Source: JAGBWK01 sp964462445
GTDB lineage: Bacteria; Bacteroidota; Bacteroidia; Bacteroidales; Muribaculaceae
NCBI GenBank assembly: GCA_964462445.1
Contig: CAYWXG010000007.1
Span: forward strand, 1-64,000
Direction of reading: 5' to 3'
Length of the DNA: 64,000 nt
This document shows, one piece after another, positions 9,065 through 17,579 of this stretch (positions within the stretch are counted from its first letter, which is position 1; each line of letters starts with the position of its first letter). Made by a program: the position numbers and the translations under genes. The notes under the pieces are model-generated. The model worked only from the letters and a program-made list of their open reading frames with translations. It was not told the DNA's origin and made no database searches.

Positions 9065-9104
9065 CCGTTGAACAGTACAATTTGAAAGTAAAAAGGAGAA
9101 AAAT

Positions 9105-10058
9105 ATGCAAAATTTCACCAATGTTGCCGATATCGGTGACCTCAAAAAAGCAATAGAAGAAGCAAAAGCAGTAAAGGCCGATCGTTATGCATTCCAACAT
9201 TTGGGCCGCAATAAGACGCTTTTAATGATATTTTTCAATTCCTCATTGCGTACACGCCTTTCAACACAGAAAGCAGCCATGAACTTGGGAATGAACACAA
9301 TTGTGCTTGATGTGAATCAAGGAGCATGGAAGCTTGAAACCGAACGCGGAGTGATAATGGACGGAGACAAGCCGGAACACTTGTTGGAGGCAATCCCGGT
9401 GATGGGGTGTTACTGCGACGTGATAGGAGTGCGTTCGTTTGCACGATTTGAGTCGAAAGCCGATGATTACAACGAGGTGATACTCAATCAGTTTATAAAA
9501 TATTCCGGTCGTCCGGTATTTTCAATGGAAGCAGCTACTCGTCATCCGTTGCAGTCGTTTGCCGATTTGATAACAATAGAGGAGTATAAGACCAAGGAGC
9601 GCCCCAAGGTGGTGTTGACATGGGCTCCTCACCCCAAGGCATTGCCTCAAGCAGTGCCCAATTCATTTGCAGAATGGATGCGAGCAGCCGACGTTGAGTT
9701 TGTGATAGCCAATCCTGAAGGATATGATTTGGCACCGGAATTTGTAGGAGATACAAAGGTGTATCATAATCAAGATGAAGCATTGCGCGGAGCTGATTTT
9801 GTATATGCTAAAAACTGGAGTGCATATGACGATCCGAATTATGGCAAAGTGTTGTCGACCGACCGTTCGTGGACGGTGACAAGCGAAAAGATGGCGCTAA
9901 CCAACAATGCTTATTTTATGCACTGTCTGCCCGTACGTCGAAACATGATAGTGAGCGACGATGTTATAGAGTCACCACGCTCAATTGTAATCCCGGAAGC
10001 TGCTAATCGTGAAATCTCGGCAGAGGTAGTTCTCAAACGTATTCTCGAATCGTTATGA
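9105..10058 (+). CDS. argF': N-succinylornithine carbamoyltransferase (ArgF')
   Basis: Carbamoyltransferase of the Bacteroidetes succinylated arginine pathway, which carbamoylates N2-succinyl-L-ornithine to N-succinylcitrulline. The 317-aa protein carries SLRTR (residues 47-51) in place of the STRTR carbamoyl-phosphate loop of ordinary ornithine transcarbamylases, a hallmark of the acyl-ornithine enzymes. HCLPVRRN (273-280) is the second signature. Preference for succinyl over acetyl substrate is inferred from the Bacteroides enzyme. It overlaps proC by 4 bp (ATGA), so arginine and proline synthesis genes are transcriptionally coupled here. Confidence 0.93.
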   Translation: MQNFTNVADIGDLKKAIEEAKAVKADRYAFQHLGRNKTLLMIFFNSSLRTRLSTQKAAMNLGMNTIVLDVNQGAWKLETERGVIMDGDKPEHLLEAIPVMGCYCDVIGVRSFARFESKADDYNEVILNQFIKYSGRPVFSMEAATRHPLQSFADLITIEEYKTKERPKVVLTWAPHPKALPQAVPNSFAEWMRAADVEFVIANPEGYDLAPEFVGDTKVYHNQDEALRGADFVYAKNWSAYDDPNYGKVLSTDRSWTVTSEKMALTNNAYFMHCLPVRRNMIVSDDVIESPRSIVIPEAANREISAEVVLKRILESL

Positions 10059-10843
10059 AAATAGCAATAATAGGGGCCGGAAATATGGGAGGGGCGATAG
10101 CACGCGCCCTCGCAGCGGTGGAAGGCGGATATGATATAACATTAGCCAACCCCACACAAGCCAAACTCGATGCAATCAAAGCATCGTATCCCTCAGTACG
10201 CACCACAACCGACAATGTTGAGGCAGTGATAGATGCAGATGTTGTTATTCTTGCCGTAAAGCCATGGTTGTTGAATGAGGTAATAGATCAAATAAAACCG
10301 CGATTGGTCTATCGTCGCAATGTGATAATATCGCTTGCAGGGGGAGTTCCCCTTGATGCAATAGACGAGATGTTGTTGCGAGGCGACGAACTTCCGGCAG
10401 TAGGTCGTGTAATTCCTAACACGGCATTATCGTTGGGTAAATCAATGACCTTTATCACAAGTCGTCGAGCCGACAAAGAAGTATTGGCAACAATCGAAGC
10501 ATTATTTCGACATATGGGAGAGGTTGCAACGGTAGATGAGCGAATGATTGACGCAGCAACGGCATTGTGTTCGTGTGGCATAGCCTATGTATATAAATTC
10601 ATACAGGCCAATGTGCAGGCCGGTGTAGAGTTGGGATTTAAGCCGGCAGATGCATTGCGCTATGTATGTGCCACTGTGGAAGGAGCTGCAGCGATGTTAA
10701 AGCAACCGGAAGCAACTCCACAACAGGAAATTGATAAAGTGACTACCCCCGGAGGCATGACAATAAAAGGAATCAACGCATTGGAACATTCAGGTTTTGC
10801 ATCGTCAGTAATCAATGCAGTTATAACTCCTGTTAAGAAATGA
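10055..10843 (+). CDS. proC: pyrroline-5-carboxylate reductase
   Basis: Last enzyme of proline synthesis, reducing 1-pyrroline-5-carboxylate to proline with NAD(P)H. The 262-aa protein opens with a Rossmann motif IIGAGNMGGAIARAL (residues 4-18). It contains the RVIPNTALSLGKSMT segment and the C-terminal signature KVTTPGGMTIKGINALE. Translation is coupled on both sides: 4-bp ATGA overlaps with argF' upstream and proB downstream. Confidence 0.96.
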   Translation: MKIAIIGAGNMGGAIARALAAVEGGYDITLANPTQAKLDAIKASYPSVRTTTDNVEAVIDADVVILAVKPWLLNEVIDQIKPRLVYRRNVIISLAGGVPLDAIDEMLLRGDELPAVGRVIPNTALSLGKSMTFITSRRADKEVLATIEALFRHMGEVATVDERMIDAATALCSCGIAYVYKFIQANVQAGVELGFKPADALRYVCATVEGAAAMLKQPEATPQQEIDKVTTPGGMTIKGINALEHSGFASSVINAVITPVKK

Positions 10844-11925
10844 AATCCTATCGAAGAATAACCGTAAAAATAGGAAGTAATGTATTGACACGTGCCGATG
10901 GTACGCTCGATATAACACGATTGTCGGCGCTCGTAGATCAAATATGCACCCTTCGAAACAAAGGAATAGAGGTGATATTGATATCCTCCGGAGCAGTGGC
11001 ATGTGGCCGTTCGGAATTGCGCAATATGCCACTTTCGCAGCTCGACAATGTTGATGCACGCCAACTTTTCTCGGCAGTGGGACAGGTGAAACTAATCAAC
11101 CGCTACTACGACCTATTCCGTGATTACGGTATACAAGTCGGGCAGGTCCTGACTATGAAAGAGAGTTTTGCCACCCGTCGTCATTATCTAAATCAGCGAA
11201 ACTGTATGATGGTGATGTTACGCAACGGCATAATTCCCATAGTAAATGAGAATGACACGGTATCGGTGACAGAGCTGATGTTTACCGACAATGATGAATT
11301 GTCGGGGCTTGTTGCGGCAATGCTCGATTGCGATGCATTAATTATTCTTAGCAATATAGATGGTATTTACAATGGCGACCCCAAGGAGCCGGGAGCGGAG
11401 GTGATACGTCGAGTGGATTCCGATGTAGACCTTACTAACTATATACGTACTGAGCGATCGGGCTTCGGGCGAGGCGGAATGGTTACCAAATACCGCATAG
11501 CGCGTAAGGTGGCCGATGAGGGAATCACCGTAATAATAGCCAACGGTAAAAAAGATAACATCTTGACCGACATAGTGTTGAGTGAAGGAGAAACGGTGTG
11601 TACGGAATTTGCACCGGCCGCAGTCCCGGCATCAAGTCTCAAACGTTGGATAGCACATAGCGAGGGCTTTGCAAAGGGAGCAATAAAGCTCGATGAGCGC
11701 GCAGTGGAGGCTATCAACTCCGACCATGCAATTTCTATATTACCAATTGGAGTTACAGCAGTTGTAGGTGAATTTGAAAAAGATGATTTGATAAAAGTGC
11801 TTGATAAAGAGGATAATATAGTGGCAATCGGGCGTTCGTCGTATAGTGCCGATGAAGCGAGAGCAGCGGCGGGCAAACGCAATTTGCGCCCTATAATCCA
11901 CTATGACTATCTTTATGTAGAATAA
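10840..11925 (+). CDS. proB: glutamate 5-kinase
   Basis: First step of proline synthesis, phosphorylating glutamate to gamma-glutamyl phosphate. The 361-aa protein has the amino-acid kinase domain (KIGSNVLT at about 9-16, ISSGAVACG near 48, VNENDTVSV near 134) and a C-terminal PUA domain (about 275-355), as in the longer ProB form. It overlaps proC by 4 bp and lies 11 bp before proA. ProB is normally feedback-inhibited by proline; no leader peptide or riboswitch is visible. Confidence 0.96.
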   Translation: MKSYRRITVKIGSNVLTRADGTLDITRLSALVDQICTLRNKGIEVILISSGAVACGRSELRNMPLSQLDNVDARQLFSAVGQVKLINRYYDLFRDYGIQVGQVLTMKESFATRRHYLNQRNCMMVMLRNGIIPIVNENDTVSVTELMFTDNDELSGLVAAMLDCDALIILSNIDGIYNGDPKEPGAEVIRRVDSDVDLTNYIRTERSGFGRGGMVTKYRIARKVADEGITVIIANGKKDNILTDIVLSEGETVCTEFAPAAVPASSLKRWIAHSEGFAKGAIKLDERAVEAINSDHAISILPIGVTAVVGEFEKDDLIKVLDKEDNIVAIGRSSYSADEARAAAGKRNLRPIIHYDYLYVE

Positions 11926-11936
11926 AAAATCAGAAA

Positions 11937-13178
11937 ATGGTTGATCAACAATTTTATGACGCACGACGAGCATCGCGCCAGTTGTTGCGTCTTTCCGACG
12001 AAAAAATAAATAAGATATTACAAGCAACAGCCGATGCGCTTGTTGCATCCACTGATGATATACTTGCCGCCAATGCAGTAGACTTGGCTCGCATGGACCC
12101 TAAAAATCCGAAGTACGACCGATTGAAACTTACCCCCGACCGCGTCAAGGCAATAGCCGTGGATATGCGCAATGTGGCAACATTGCCGTCGCCACGAGTG
12201 GAAATTGACCGACGAGAGCGTCCAAATGGACTTGTTATTACTCGCGTAGCAGTGCCTTTCGGTGTTATAGGGGTGATATATGAAGCTCGCCCCAATGTCA
12301 CCGCCGATGTGTTTTCTCTTTGTTTTAAGAGTGGGAATGTGTGTGTGCTGAAAGGAGGGAGTGATGCCGATGAGTCGTCAAAAGCTATTGTAAAGGTGAT
12401 ACATTCTGTGTTGAAAGATAATAATATCGAACCGGCAGTAGTGACATTGTTACCGGCTACCCGTGAAGCCACCGACCGCTTGCTGGCAGCTCGAGGGCTT
12501 GTCGATTTGATAATACCGCGCGGAAGCAGTCAATTAATCAAAAGTGTCAGAGAGAAATCACGCGTTCCGGTGATAGAAACGGGAGCCGGAGTATGCCACT
12601 GTTATGTGGATTCGTCGGCCGATATTGAGATGGCGCGCAACATAATCAACAATGCAAAGACGCGACGAGTCAGTGTGTGTAACGCTCTTGATTGTGTGAT
12701 AATTCATCGCTCACTAATAGGAATGTTGCCGGAAATAATCGCACCGTTGGCCACTTCAAAAGTTGTAGTGCATGCCGATGAGCGCAGTTATAGTGCGCTT
12801 AAAGGGCTATATCCGGAAGGATTGTTGATTAAAGCACGCCATGAAGCTTTTGGCACGGAATATCTATCGTATGCCATGGCAATCAAGACAGTGGATAGCG
12901 TAGATGAGGCGTTGCGACATATCTCATTCTATGGTTCGGGGCATAGTGAGTCGGTAGTTGCATCAGATGAAGAGGTCAAGCGACGTTTTACAACGGAGGT
13001 AGATGCAGCATGCGTCTATACCAATGCACCGACATCGTGGACCGATGGCGCGCAATTCGGACTCGGGGCTGAGATTGGAATTTCCACGCAGAAGATGCAT
13101 GCACGCGGTCCGATGGCGCTCGCTGAATTGATGACTTATAAATGGCTGATATCCGGCAATGGTCAGATAAGAAATTAA
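11937..13178 (+). CDS. proA: gamma-glutamyl phosphate reductase
   Basis: NADPH-dependent aldehyde dehydrogenase-superfamily enzyme that reduces gamma-glutamyl phosphate to glutamate-5-semialdehyde. The 413-aa length is normal. The catalytic cysteine lies in RVSVCNALDC (Cys248). The VPFGVIGVIYEARPNVT segment (about 106-122) and the C-terminal ARGPMALAELMTYKW signature are intact. It is the last gene of the argF'-proC-proB-proA operon and is followed by a strong terminator. Confidence 0.97.
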   Translation: MVDQQFYDARRASRQLLRLSDEKINKILQATADALVASTDDILAANAVDLARMDPKNPKYDRLKLTPDRVKAIAVDMRNVATLPSPRVEIDRRERPNGLVITRVAVPFGVIGVIYEARPNVTADVFSLCFKSGNVCVLKGGSDADESSKAIVKVIHSVLKDNNIEPAVVTLLPATREATDRLLAARGLVDLIIPRGSSQLIKSVREKSRVPVIETGAGVCHCYVDSSADIEMARNIINNAKTRRVSVCNALDCVIIHRSLIGMLPEIIAPLATSKVVVHADERSYSALKGLYPEGLLIKARHEAFGTEYLSYAMAIKTVDSVDEALRHISFYGSGHSESVVASDEEVKRRFTTEVDAACVYTNAPTSWTDGAQFGLGAEIGISTQKMHARGPMALAELMTYKWLISGNGQIRN

Positions 13179-13192
13179 AAAAACTTACGAGA

Positions 13193-13230
13193 CTGTGTCA
13201 AAATGAAAATTTTGGCACAGTTTTATTTTT
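13193..13230 (+). terminator. terminator of argF'-proCBA operon
   Basis: A 12-bp stem (CTGTGTCAAAAT / ATTTTGGCACAG, one U-G pair) with a GAAA tetraloop spans 13193-13220. The T-rich tail TTTTATTTTT follows directly. Confidence 0.88.
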
Positions 13231-13360
13231 GCATGAGATGGAATAATATTTTATCGGCAAATTATCGGCGAAGAATGTCATTTTTGGTAGTAAATTTGTC
13301 TATTTAGTTGATTTTATCAGAAAAAAAGGGTCGGAATGTACTATGAAAGAAATAATATTG

Positions 13361-13368
13361 TATATTTG
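13361..13368 (+). promoter_or_regulatory. putative -7 box of first FNGW-module gene
   Basis: TATATTTG lies in the context ATTGTATATTTGC, which recurs before the paralog at 14976-14987, so the two promoters are homologous. It implies an 80-nt leader. Upstream, TTATCGGC is repeated at 13251-13258 and 13262-13269, spaced 11 bp (about one helical turn). The rest of 13231-13450 is AT-rich with no gene. Confidence 0.5.
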
Positions 13369-13450
13369 CTATAAAATTTCCTTTTTATTTTAGAATAAAA
13401 TTATAATCAATACCTTGTTTATTAATCATTATTTTTTTAACCTTAAATTT

Positions 13451-14617
13451 ATGAAGAAATTTTACTTTTTTATGGTGGCGCTCGTGCTTGGCGTAATGTC
13501 GGCAAGTGCAGCAGATTATTACCTTGTTGGAGGTTTTAACGGTTGGACAAATGGTTCATCAACCTACAAGTTTACCGATGCCGGAAACGGAGAGTACACA
13601 CTTGATGTTACAGGTGATTTGACTTCCGCTTTCAAAATTACAGATGGCACATGGAATGATTCAGGTACATATGGAGGAAATGGTGCCGCTTTGGTGCTTG
13701 GCGAAACGTACACCTTGACACAACCAGGTTCTGATATTATGCTTGATTGTTCGGTAGTTACAAATCCTCACCTTGTGTTCAATCCGACAGCCAAAACGCT
13801 TGTTATCACCGGTTCGCAAGGTTCGATAGAAAAATCATTCTGTCTCCACGGAACACTCCCCGGCGGTTCAAGCTCATGGGCTGATATGGCATTGGAAAAT
13901 GTAGAAGGCACAAATACATGGGTAGTTGAAAATCTTGAAGTTACAGCACAGAGCCAATTTGGTATCAAAGAGTTGACCAATGGCGCACAATCAGGATGGG
14001 TTTCAGCCAGCAGTAGCAATGTGATTTCAGGTCCCGGCACCTTCGCTTGCAAATATAATGGTACTAATTTCACAATCACCCCCGGAACTTATACATTAAA
14101 GTTTGATGGCGATGCAATGAATTTGGTAGTTTCAGGCGCCGGAACGGAGATTGAGGTTACATATTATTTGATCGGAGACTTTAATGAATGGACATTGGTC
14201 GATGAAGCATGTAAATTTACTCAATCAACCGAAAATGAAGAGGAATATGTGCTTGATTATGAAGGAACATTGACAACAACCGATGGATTTAAAGTTAATG
14301 ATGGCACATGGACCAATAATGACATTAATTTTGGTGGTAATGGGGCGAACTTGGAACTTGGCGTTGCATATGCCTACGGTGTAGGAGTAAATGACAATAT
14401 TTATGTGGCTGTTGACGTACTTAATCCTCATATCATACTCAACCCCAAAGCCGGAACAATTACCATGACCGGAGAATCTTCGGTTGAAGGAATTGAAATT
14501 GAAGAAAACGTAGCTCCTGTTTACTACAACCTCCAAGGTGTACGCGTTGATGCTCCTGCCAACGGTCTTTACATCGTAGTTCGTGGTAACAAAGTTGCAA
14601 AAGAACTCGTAAAATAA
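13451..14617 (+). CDS. secreted FNGW-module protein with T9SS-like C-terminal tail (paralog 1)
   Basis: 388-aa exported protein. ATG at 13451 starts a clear signal peptide, MKKFYFFMVALVLGVMSASA. The mature part has a module opening YYLVGGFNGWT, a middle beta-rich domain with a CLHGTLPGGSSSWA-type start, and a second module opening YYLIGDFNEWT near residue 238. FNGW-type modules resemble starch/glycogen-binding folds and SusE/F-like repeats, so carbohydrate binding is possible but unproven. The C-terminal YYNLQGVRVDAPANGLYIV tail looks like a Bacteroidetes surface-sorting (Por-secretion-like) signal. It is a tandem paralog of the next gene. Confidence 0.85.
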   Translation: MKKFYFFMVALVLGVMSASAADYYLVGGFNGWTNGSSTYKFTDAGNGEYTLDVTGDLTSAFKITDGTWNDSGTYGGNGAALVLGETYTLTQPGSDIMLDCSVVTNPHLVFNPTAKTLVITGSQGSIEKSFCLHGTLPGGSSSWADMALENVEGTNTWVVENLEVTAQSQFGIKELTNGAQSGWVSASSSNVISGPGTFACKYNGTNFTITPGTYTLKFDGDAMNLVVSGAGTEIEVTYYLIGDFNEWTLVDEACKFTQSTENEEEYVLDYEGTLTTTDGFKVNDGTWTNNDINFGGNGANLELGVAYAYGVGVNDNIYVAVDVLNPHIILNPKAGTITMTGESSVEGIEIEENVAPVYYNLQGVRVDAPANGLYIVVRGNKVAKELVK

Positions 14618-14642
14618 TCTGAATAACAGATAAGTAGCAAAA

Positions 14643-14674
14643 AGCGTCGAGGTTGCAACCTCGACGCTTTTTTT
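14643..14674 (+). terminator. terminator of paralog 1
   Basis: A perfect inverted repeat AGCGTCGAGG-TTGCAA-CCTCGACGCT (14643-14668) with A-rich upstream and T-rich downstream flanks, so it could work in both directions. The copy after paralog 2 is nearly identical. Confidence 0.9.
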
Positions 14675-14700
14675 GTGTTGTAGGGGAGGACCCACACACC

Positions 14701-14850
14701 ATGGAACCCGTGCTTCGCACGATGTGAGGGCCGGGAGCCCCTCACCCCATAGGCTGGCGCGGTCGAGCTTCGTCGAGCTAAAGGTTTAAGTCGCTACGCT
14801 TTCTCGTGCTTCGGAGAATGTGAGGGCCGGGAGCCCCTCACCCCATGGGC
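14701..14850. repeat. GC-rich palindromic intergenic repeats, cluster 1
   Basis: Two copies of a 22-nt palindromic unit (GTGAGGG stem, CCCTCAC return) lie at 14724-14745 and 14820-14841, 96 nt apart. They are separated by a shared spacer containing an AGCTTCGTCGAGCT hairpin and GGTTTAAGTCGCTACGCTTT. A further small hairpin CGTGCTTCGCACG precedes copy 1. The composition is much more GC-rich than the flanking intergenic DNA. The same unit recurs at 16440-16680. The architecture is REP/BIME-like. Confidence 0.8.
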
Positions 14851-14863
14851 TGAGCCTCTAAAT

Positions 14864-14920
14864 TCATGACTCATGTTTTTGTTGGCAAATTTTCGATAAT
14901 ATTTTGCTACTGAGTCATGA
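14864..14920. repeat. 10-bp inverted repeat upstream of paralog 2 promoter
   Basis: TCATGACTCA (14864-14873) and TGAGTCATGA (14911-14920) are perfect inverted copies with a 37-nt loop, ending 58 nt before the -7 box of the next gene. This could be an operator pair or a structured element. I see no equivalent before paralog 1. Confidence 0.6.
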
Positions 14921-14978
14921 TTTTTGGTGGAATTATAAAAAAAAATGCCCAAAAAGTACAACGACACAAAAAAAATTG

Positions 14979-14986
14979 TATATTTG
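14979..14986 (+). promoter_or_regulatory. putative -7 box of paralog 2
   Basis: TATATTTG in the context ATTGTATATTTGC, the same as before paralog 1. It implies a leader of about 200 nt. The leader (14990-15188) is AT-rich and holds no gene I can support. Confidence 0.5.
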
Positions 14987-15188
14987 CAGTGCATTTCCTT
15001 TCATTTAAAAATCAAGGAGTAAAAGTGCTATAAAATTCGCTTTTTGTATTTATTTTTCAGTATACCATAAAAACAAACATTCCAGAAAAAGAATATAAAA
15101 AACGGCAGTTTTCAAGTGTGTGTTACGCTTGAAATAGATTTGTGAATATTTAATTATACATTAATTTAATAACTTAACTTTTATTTCT

Positions 15189-16367
15189 ATGAAGAAATTT
15201 TACTTTTTTATCGTAGCGCTCGTGCTTGGCGTAATGTCGGCAAGTGCAGCAGATTATTATCTCATTGGTGGCTTCAATGGTTGGACATTGAAGGATGCAA
15301 ATGCCAAATTTACAGCAACAGCAACAGCCGGAGAATATAAACTTGAATATCAAGGACAGTTGACCTCAGGTTTCAAAATCAACGATGGTACATGGTCAAA
15401 TGATAATATTAACATCGGTTCGAATGGTTCGAATTTGGAAATCGGTGAGCCATATGCTTATTCAGTTGGAGGTTCAACCGGAAACATTATGATTGATATG
15501 GCGATAGACAACCCCATATTGGTGCTTAATACGAATGCCAAGACTCTCACAATCACCGGAGAGGAAGGTGAAATGGAAATTTCATATGACATCTGGGGCA
15601 ACCTCCCTGCAGCTTCAAGCTCTTGGGCATCAACCTCAATGGAAAATGTTGAAGACGACAAATGGGTTGCGGAAGATGTAGAAGTAACAACTACAAGTAA
15701 CTTTGGTATTCGTGAGTTGACCAATGGCGCACAAACAAACTGGATTTCAGCAGATGGTGCGTCGGCAATCACCGGTTCCGGAGTATTCAATTGTAAAATC
15801 GAAGGTACTAACTTCTCAATTGCCCCCGGTACTTACACCATCACATTCGATGCTGCTGCTTATACTTTGACTGTGGTAGGCGAAGGTAGCGTTGATCCCA
15901 CCCCTTCTGTTACTTACTATATGATTGGTGACTTCAATGGATGGACAACGGCAGATCCTGCAGCCAAATTCACACAATCAACTGAAAATAGCGCAGAATA
16001 TGTTCTCGACTATGTAGGCACATTGAGCGGTGGTTTCAAAATCAACAATGGTACTTGGACTGACGACAACTACAACTTTGGTTCAAATGGTTCTTCAATT
16101 GAGGTGGGAGTGCCTTACGTATATACAGTAGCAGGTACAAGCGAAAACATCATTATGGCAACAGATGTTGTTAACCCCCACGTAGTACTCAATCCGACAG
16201 CTAAAACTATCACAATCACTACCAGCACAGCTGTAGAAGGAATTGAAATTGAAGAAAATGTAGCTCCTGTTTACTACAACCTCCATGGTGTACGCGTTGA
16301 CGCTCCTGCCAACGGTCTTTACATCGTAGTTCGTGGTAACAAAGTTGCAAAAGAACTCGTAAAATAA
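15189..16367 (+). CDS. secreted FNGW-module protein with T9SS-like C-terminal tail (paralog 2)
   Basis: 392-aa paralog of the preceding gene, with the same three-part layout: YYLIGGFNGWT module after the signal peptide, middle domain (YDIWGNLPAASSSWA), second module YYMIGDFNGWT near residue 247, and the same C-terminal YYNLHGVRVDAPANGLYIV tail. Signal peptide and tail are near-identical at DNA level to paralog 1, including silent sites. The modules have diverged. Probably a cell-surface or secreted, possibly glycan-binding, protein; the function is not recognised. A terminator and a palindromic repeat cluster follow, as for paralog 1. Confidence 0.85.
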   Translation: MKKFYFFIVALVLGVMSASAADYYLIGGFNGWTLKDANAKFTATATAGEYKLEYQGQLTSGFKINDGTWSNDNINIGSNGSNLEIGEPYAYSVGGSTGNIMIDMAIDNPILVLNTNAKTLTITGEEGEMEISYDIWGNLPAASSSWASTSMENVEDDKWVAEDVEVTTTSNFGIRELTNGAQTNWISADGASAITGSGVFNCKIEGTNFSIAPGTYTITFDAAAYTLTVVGEGSVDPTPSVTYYMIGDFNGWTTADPAAKFTQSTENSAEYVLDYVGTLSGGFKINNGTWTDDNYNFGSNGSSIEVGVPYVYTVAGTSENIIMATDVVNPHVVLNPTAKTITITTSTAVEGIEIEENVAPVYYNLHGVRVDAPANGLYIVVRGNKVAKELVK

Positions 16368-16393
16368 TCTGAAAAACAGATAAGTAGCAAAAA

Positions 16394-16427
16394 GCGTCGA
16401 GGGATGTATGACCTCGGCGCTTTTTTT
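16394..16427 (+). terminator. terminator of paralog 2
   Basis: Stem GCGTCGAGG / CCTCGGCGC (one U-G pair) with a 9-nt loop, followed by seven T. Homologous to the terminator at 14643. Confidence 0.88.
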
Positions 16428-16439
16428 GTGTTGTAGGGG

Positions 16440-16680
16440 AGGATGTGAGGGGCGGAAGCCCCTCACTCCATGAGCTGACGCTTTCCCTCTCCAGAGGTTT
16501 CGGGTAGGAGCCCTCAACCACGCGATTATTAACTCGGACGAGCTTCGTTGAGCTTAGGGTTTAAGTCGCTACGCTTTCCCGTGTTTCGCACGATGTGAGG
16601 GCCGGGAGCCCCTCACCCCATAGGCTGGCGCGGACGAGCCTCGTTGAGCTTAGGGTTCATACGCTACGCTTTCATGTTCG
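16440..16680. repeat. GC-rich palindromic intergenic repeats, cluster 2
   Basis: Two further copies of the 22-nt palindrome lie at 16445-16466 (a perfect 9-bp stem GTGAGGGGC with a GGAA loop) and 16595-16616. Each is near an ACGAGC(T/C)TCGTTGAGCTTAGGGTT block and a CGCTACGCTTTC block. These match cluster 1 in order and sequence. Together with the terminator they fill the 426-bp gap to rsmA; no gene is seen in it. Confidence 0.8.
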
Positions 16681-16752
16681 ATGCATGATATTGTAAGGTT
16701 TTAAGCCACAAAAAGAGGTAAAAATCGTCGAAAATCACAAAAATTGATGTAG

Positions 16753-16786
16753 TTTGCATGCAATTCGCGGGAAATAATTAACTTTG
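16753..16786 (+). promoter_or_regulatory. promoter of rsmA-mgtE, close to leaderless
   Basis: TTTG (16753-16756) is followed after 22 nt by TAACTTTG (16779-16786), a good Bacteroidetes -33/-7 pair. The rsmA ATG is only 7 nt beyond the -7 box, so transcription would begin at or next to the start codon. Confidence 0.65.
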
Positions 16787-16793
16787 CAAGGAT

Positions 16794-17579
16794 ATGGAAA
16801 GAGTAAAACCCAAAAAGGCATTAGGGCAGCACTTCCTCACCGATGAAAGTGTTGCATCACGAATAGCTTCGACTATAGATTGTTCTCCCGAGCTTCCGGT
16901 AGTAGAAGTAGGCCCCGGTATGGGTATGCTCACAAAATATTTGATACAAGCAAAAAGAGATGTAACGGTAGTAGAACTCGATGCGGAGAGTGTGGAATAT
17001 CTTAGCAACAATTACCCGGAACTCGACGGGCATATTGTGAGCGGTGATTTCCTCCGTTTGGATTTATCTGAGTTTGCTGATGCCAACGGTCATCTTTGTG
17101 TAATAGGTAATTATCCCTATAATATATCATCGCAGATATTCTTTCATGTGCTTGATTACAAAGACTCTGTGACACTATGCACGGGAATGTTGCAGAGAGA
17201 AGTAGCAGAGCGAATAGCCGCAAAAGAGGGGTCTCGCACACGCGGTATCCTCTCGGTGTTGCTCCAAGCATGGTATGATATAGAGTATCTGTTTACGGTG
17301 AGTGAAGGAGTGTTTAATCCCCCACCGAAAGTAAAATCGGGCGTCATACGAATGAGGCGAAATGAAGAGACATCGTTGGGTTGTGACGAGCGATTGTTTC
17401 GTACAATAGTTAAAACGACATTCGGGCAGCGACGCAAGACGATACGCAATTCGGTGCGCTCGCTTCTGCCGGCGGGAGTAGTCTTTCCGGAGCATGAGTT
17501 GCTCACTAAGCGCCCCGAACAACTATCAGTGGCACAATTTATTCAATTGACTAATTTCATTAGTGATTTGAGAAAATGA
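16794..17579 (+). CDS. rsmA: 16S rRNA (adenine1518/1519-N6)-dimethyltransferase RsmA (KsgA)
   Basis: SAM-dependent enzyme that dimethylates two adjacent adenines in the 3'-terminal hairpin of 16S rRNA during 30S assembly. The 261-aa length is normal. It starts with PKKALGQHFLTDESV, has the SAM motif VVEVGPGMGMLT (about 37-48) and the catalytic IGNYPYNISS (NYPY in place of the commoner NLPY). Its stop overlaps the mgtE start by 4 bp. Confidence 0.97.
   Translation: MERVKPKKALGQHFLTDESVASRIASTIDCSPELPVVEVGPGMGMLTKYLIQAKRDVTVVELDAESVEYLSNNYPELDGHIVSGDFLRLDLSEFADANGHLCVIGNYPYNISSQIFFHVLDYKDSVTLCTGMLQREVAERIAAKEGSRTRGILSVLLQAWYDIEYLFTVSEGVFNPPPKVKSGVIRMRRNEETSLGCDERLFRTIVKTTFGQRRKTIRNSVRSLLPAGVVFPEHELLTKRPEQLSVAQFIQLTNFISDLRK

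Noticed and set aside
14225..14720. Antisense open frames over the 3' ends of the FNGW paralogs (also 16095-16521)
   Set aside because: They arise from the duplicated tail, terminator and palindromic repeat DNA; the similarity between the two copies reflects the duplication, not a gene.
14701..14850. CRISPR-like array from repeated GTGAGGG units
   Set aside because: Only two units per cluster with unequal spacing, spacers that are themselves repeated, and no cas genes.
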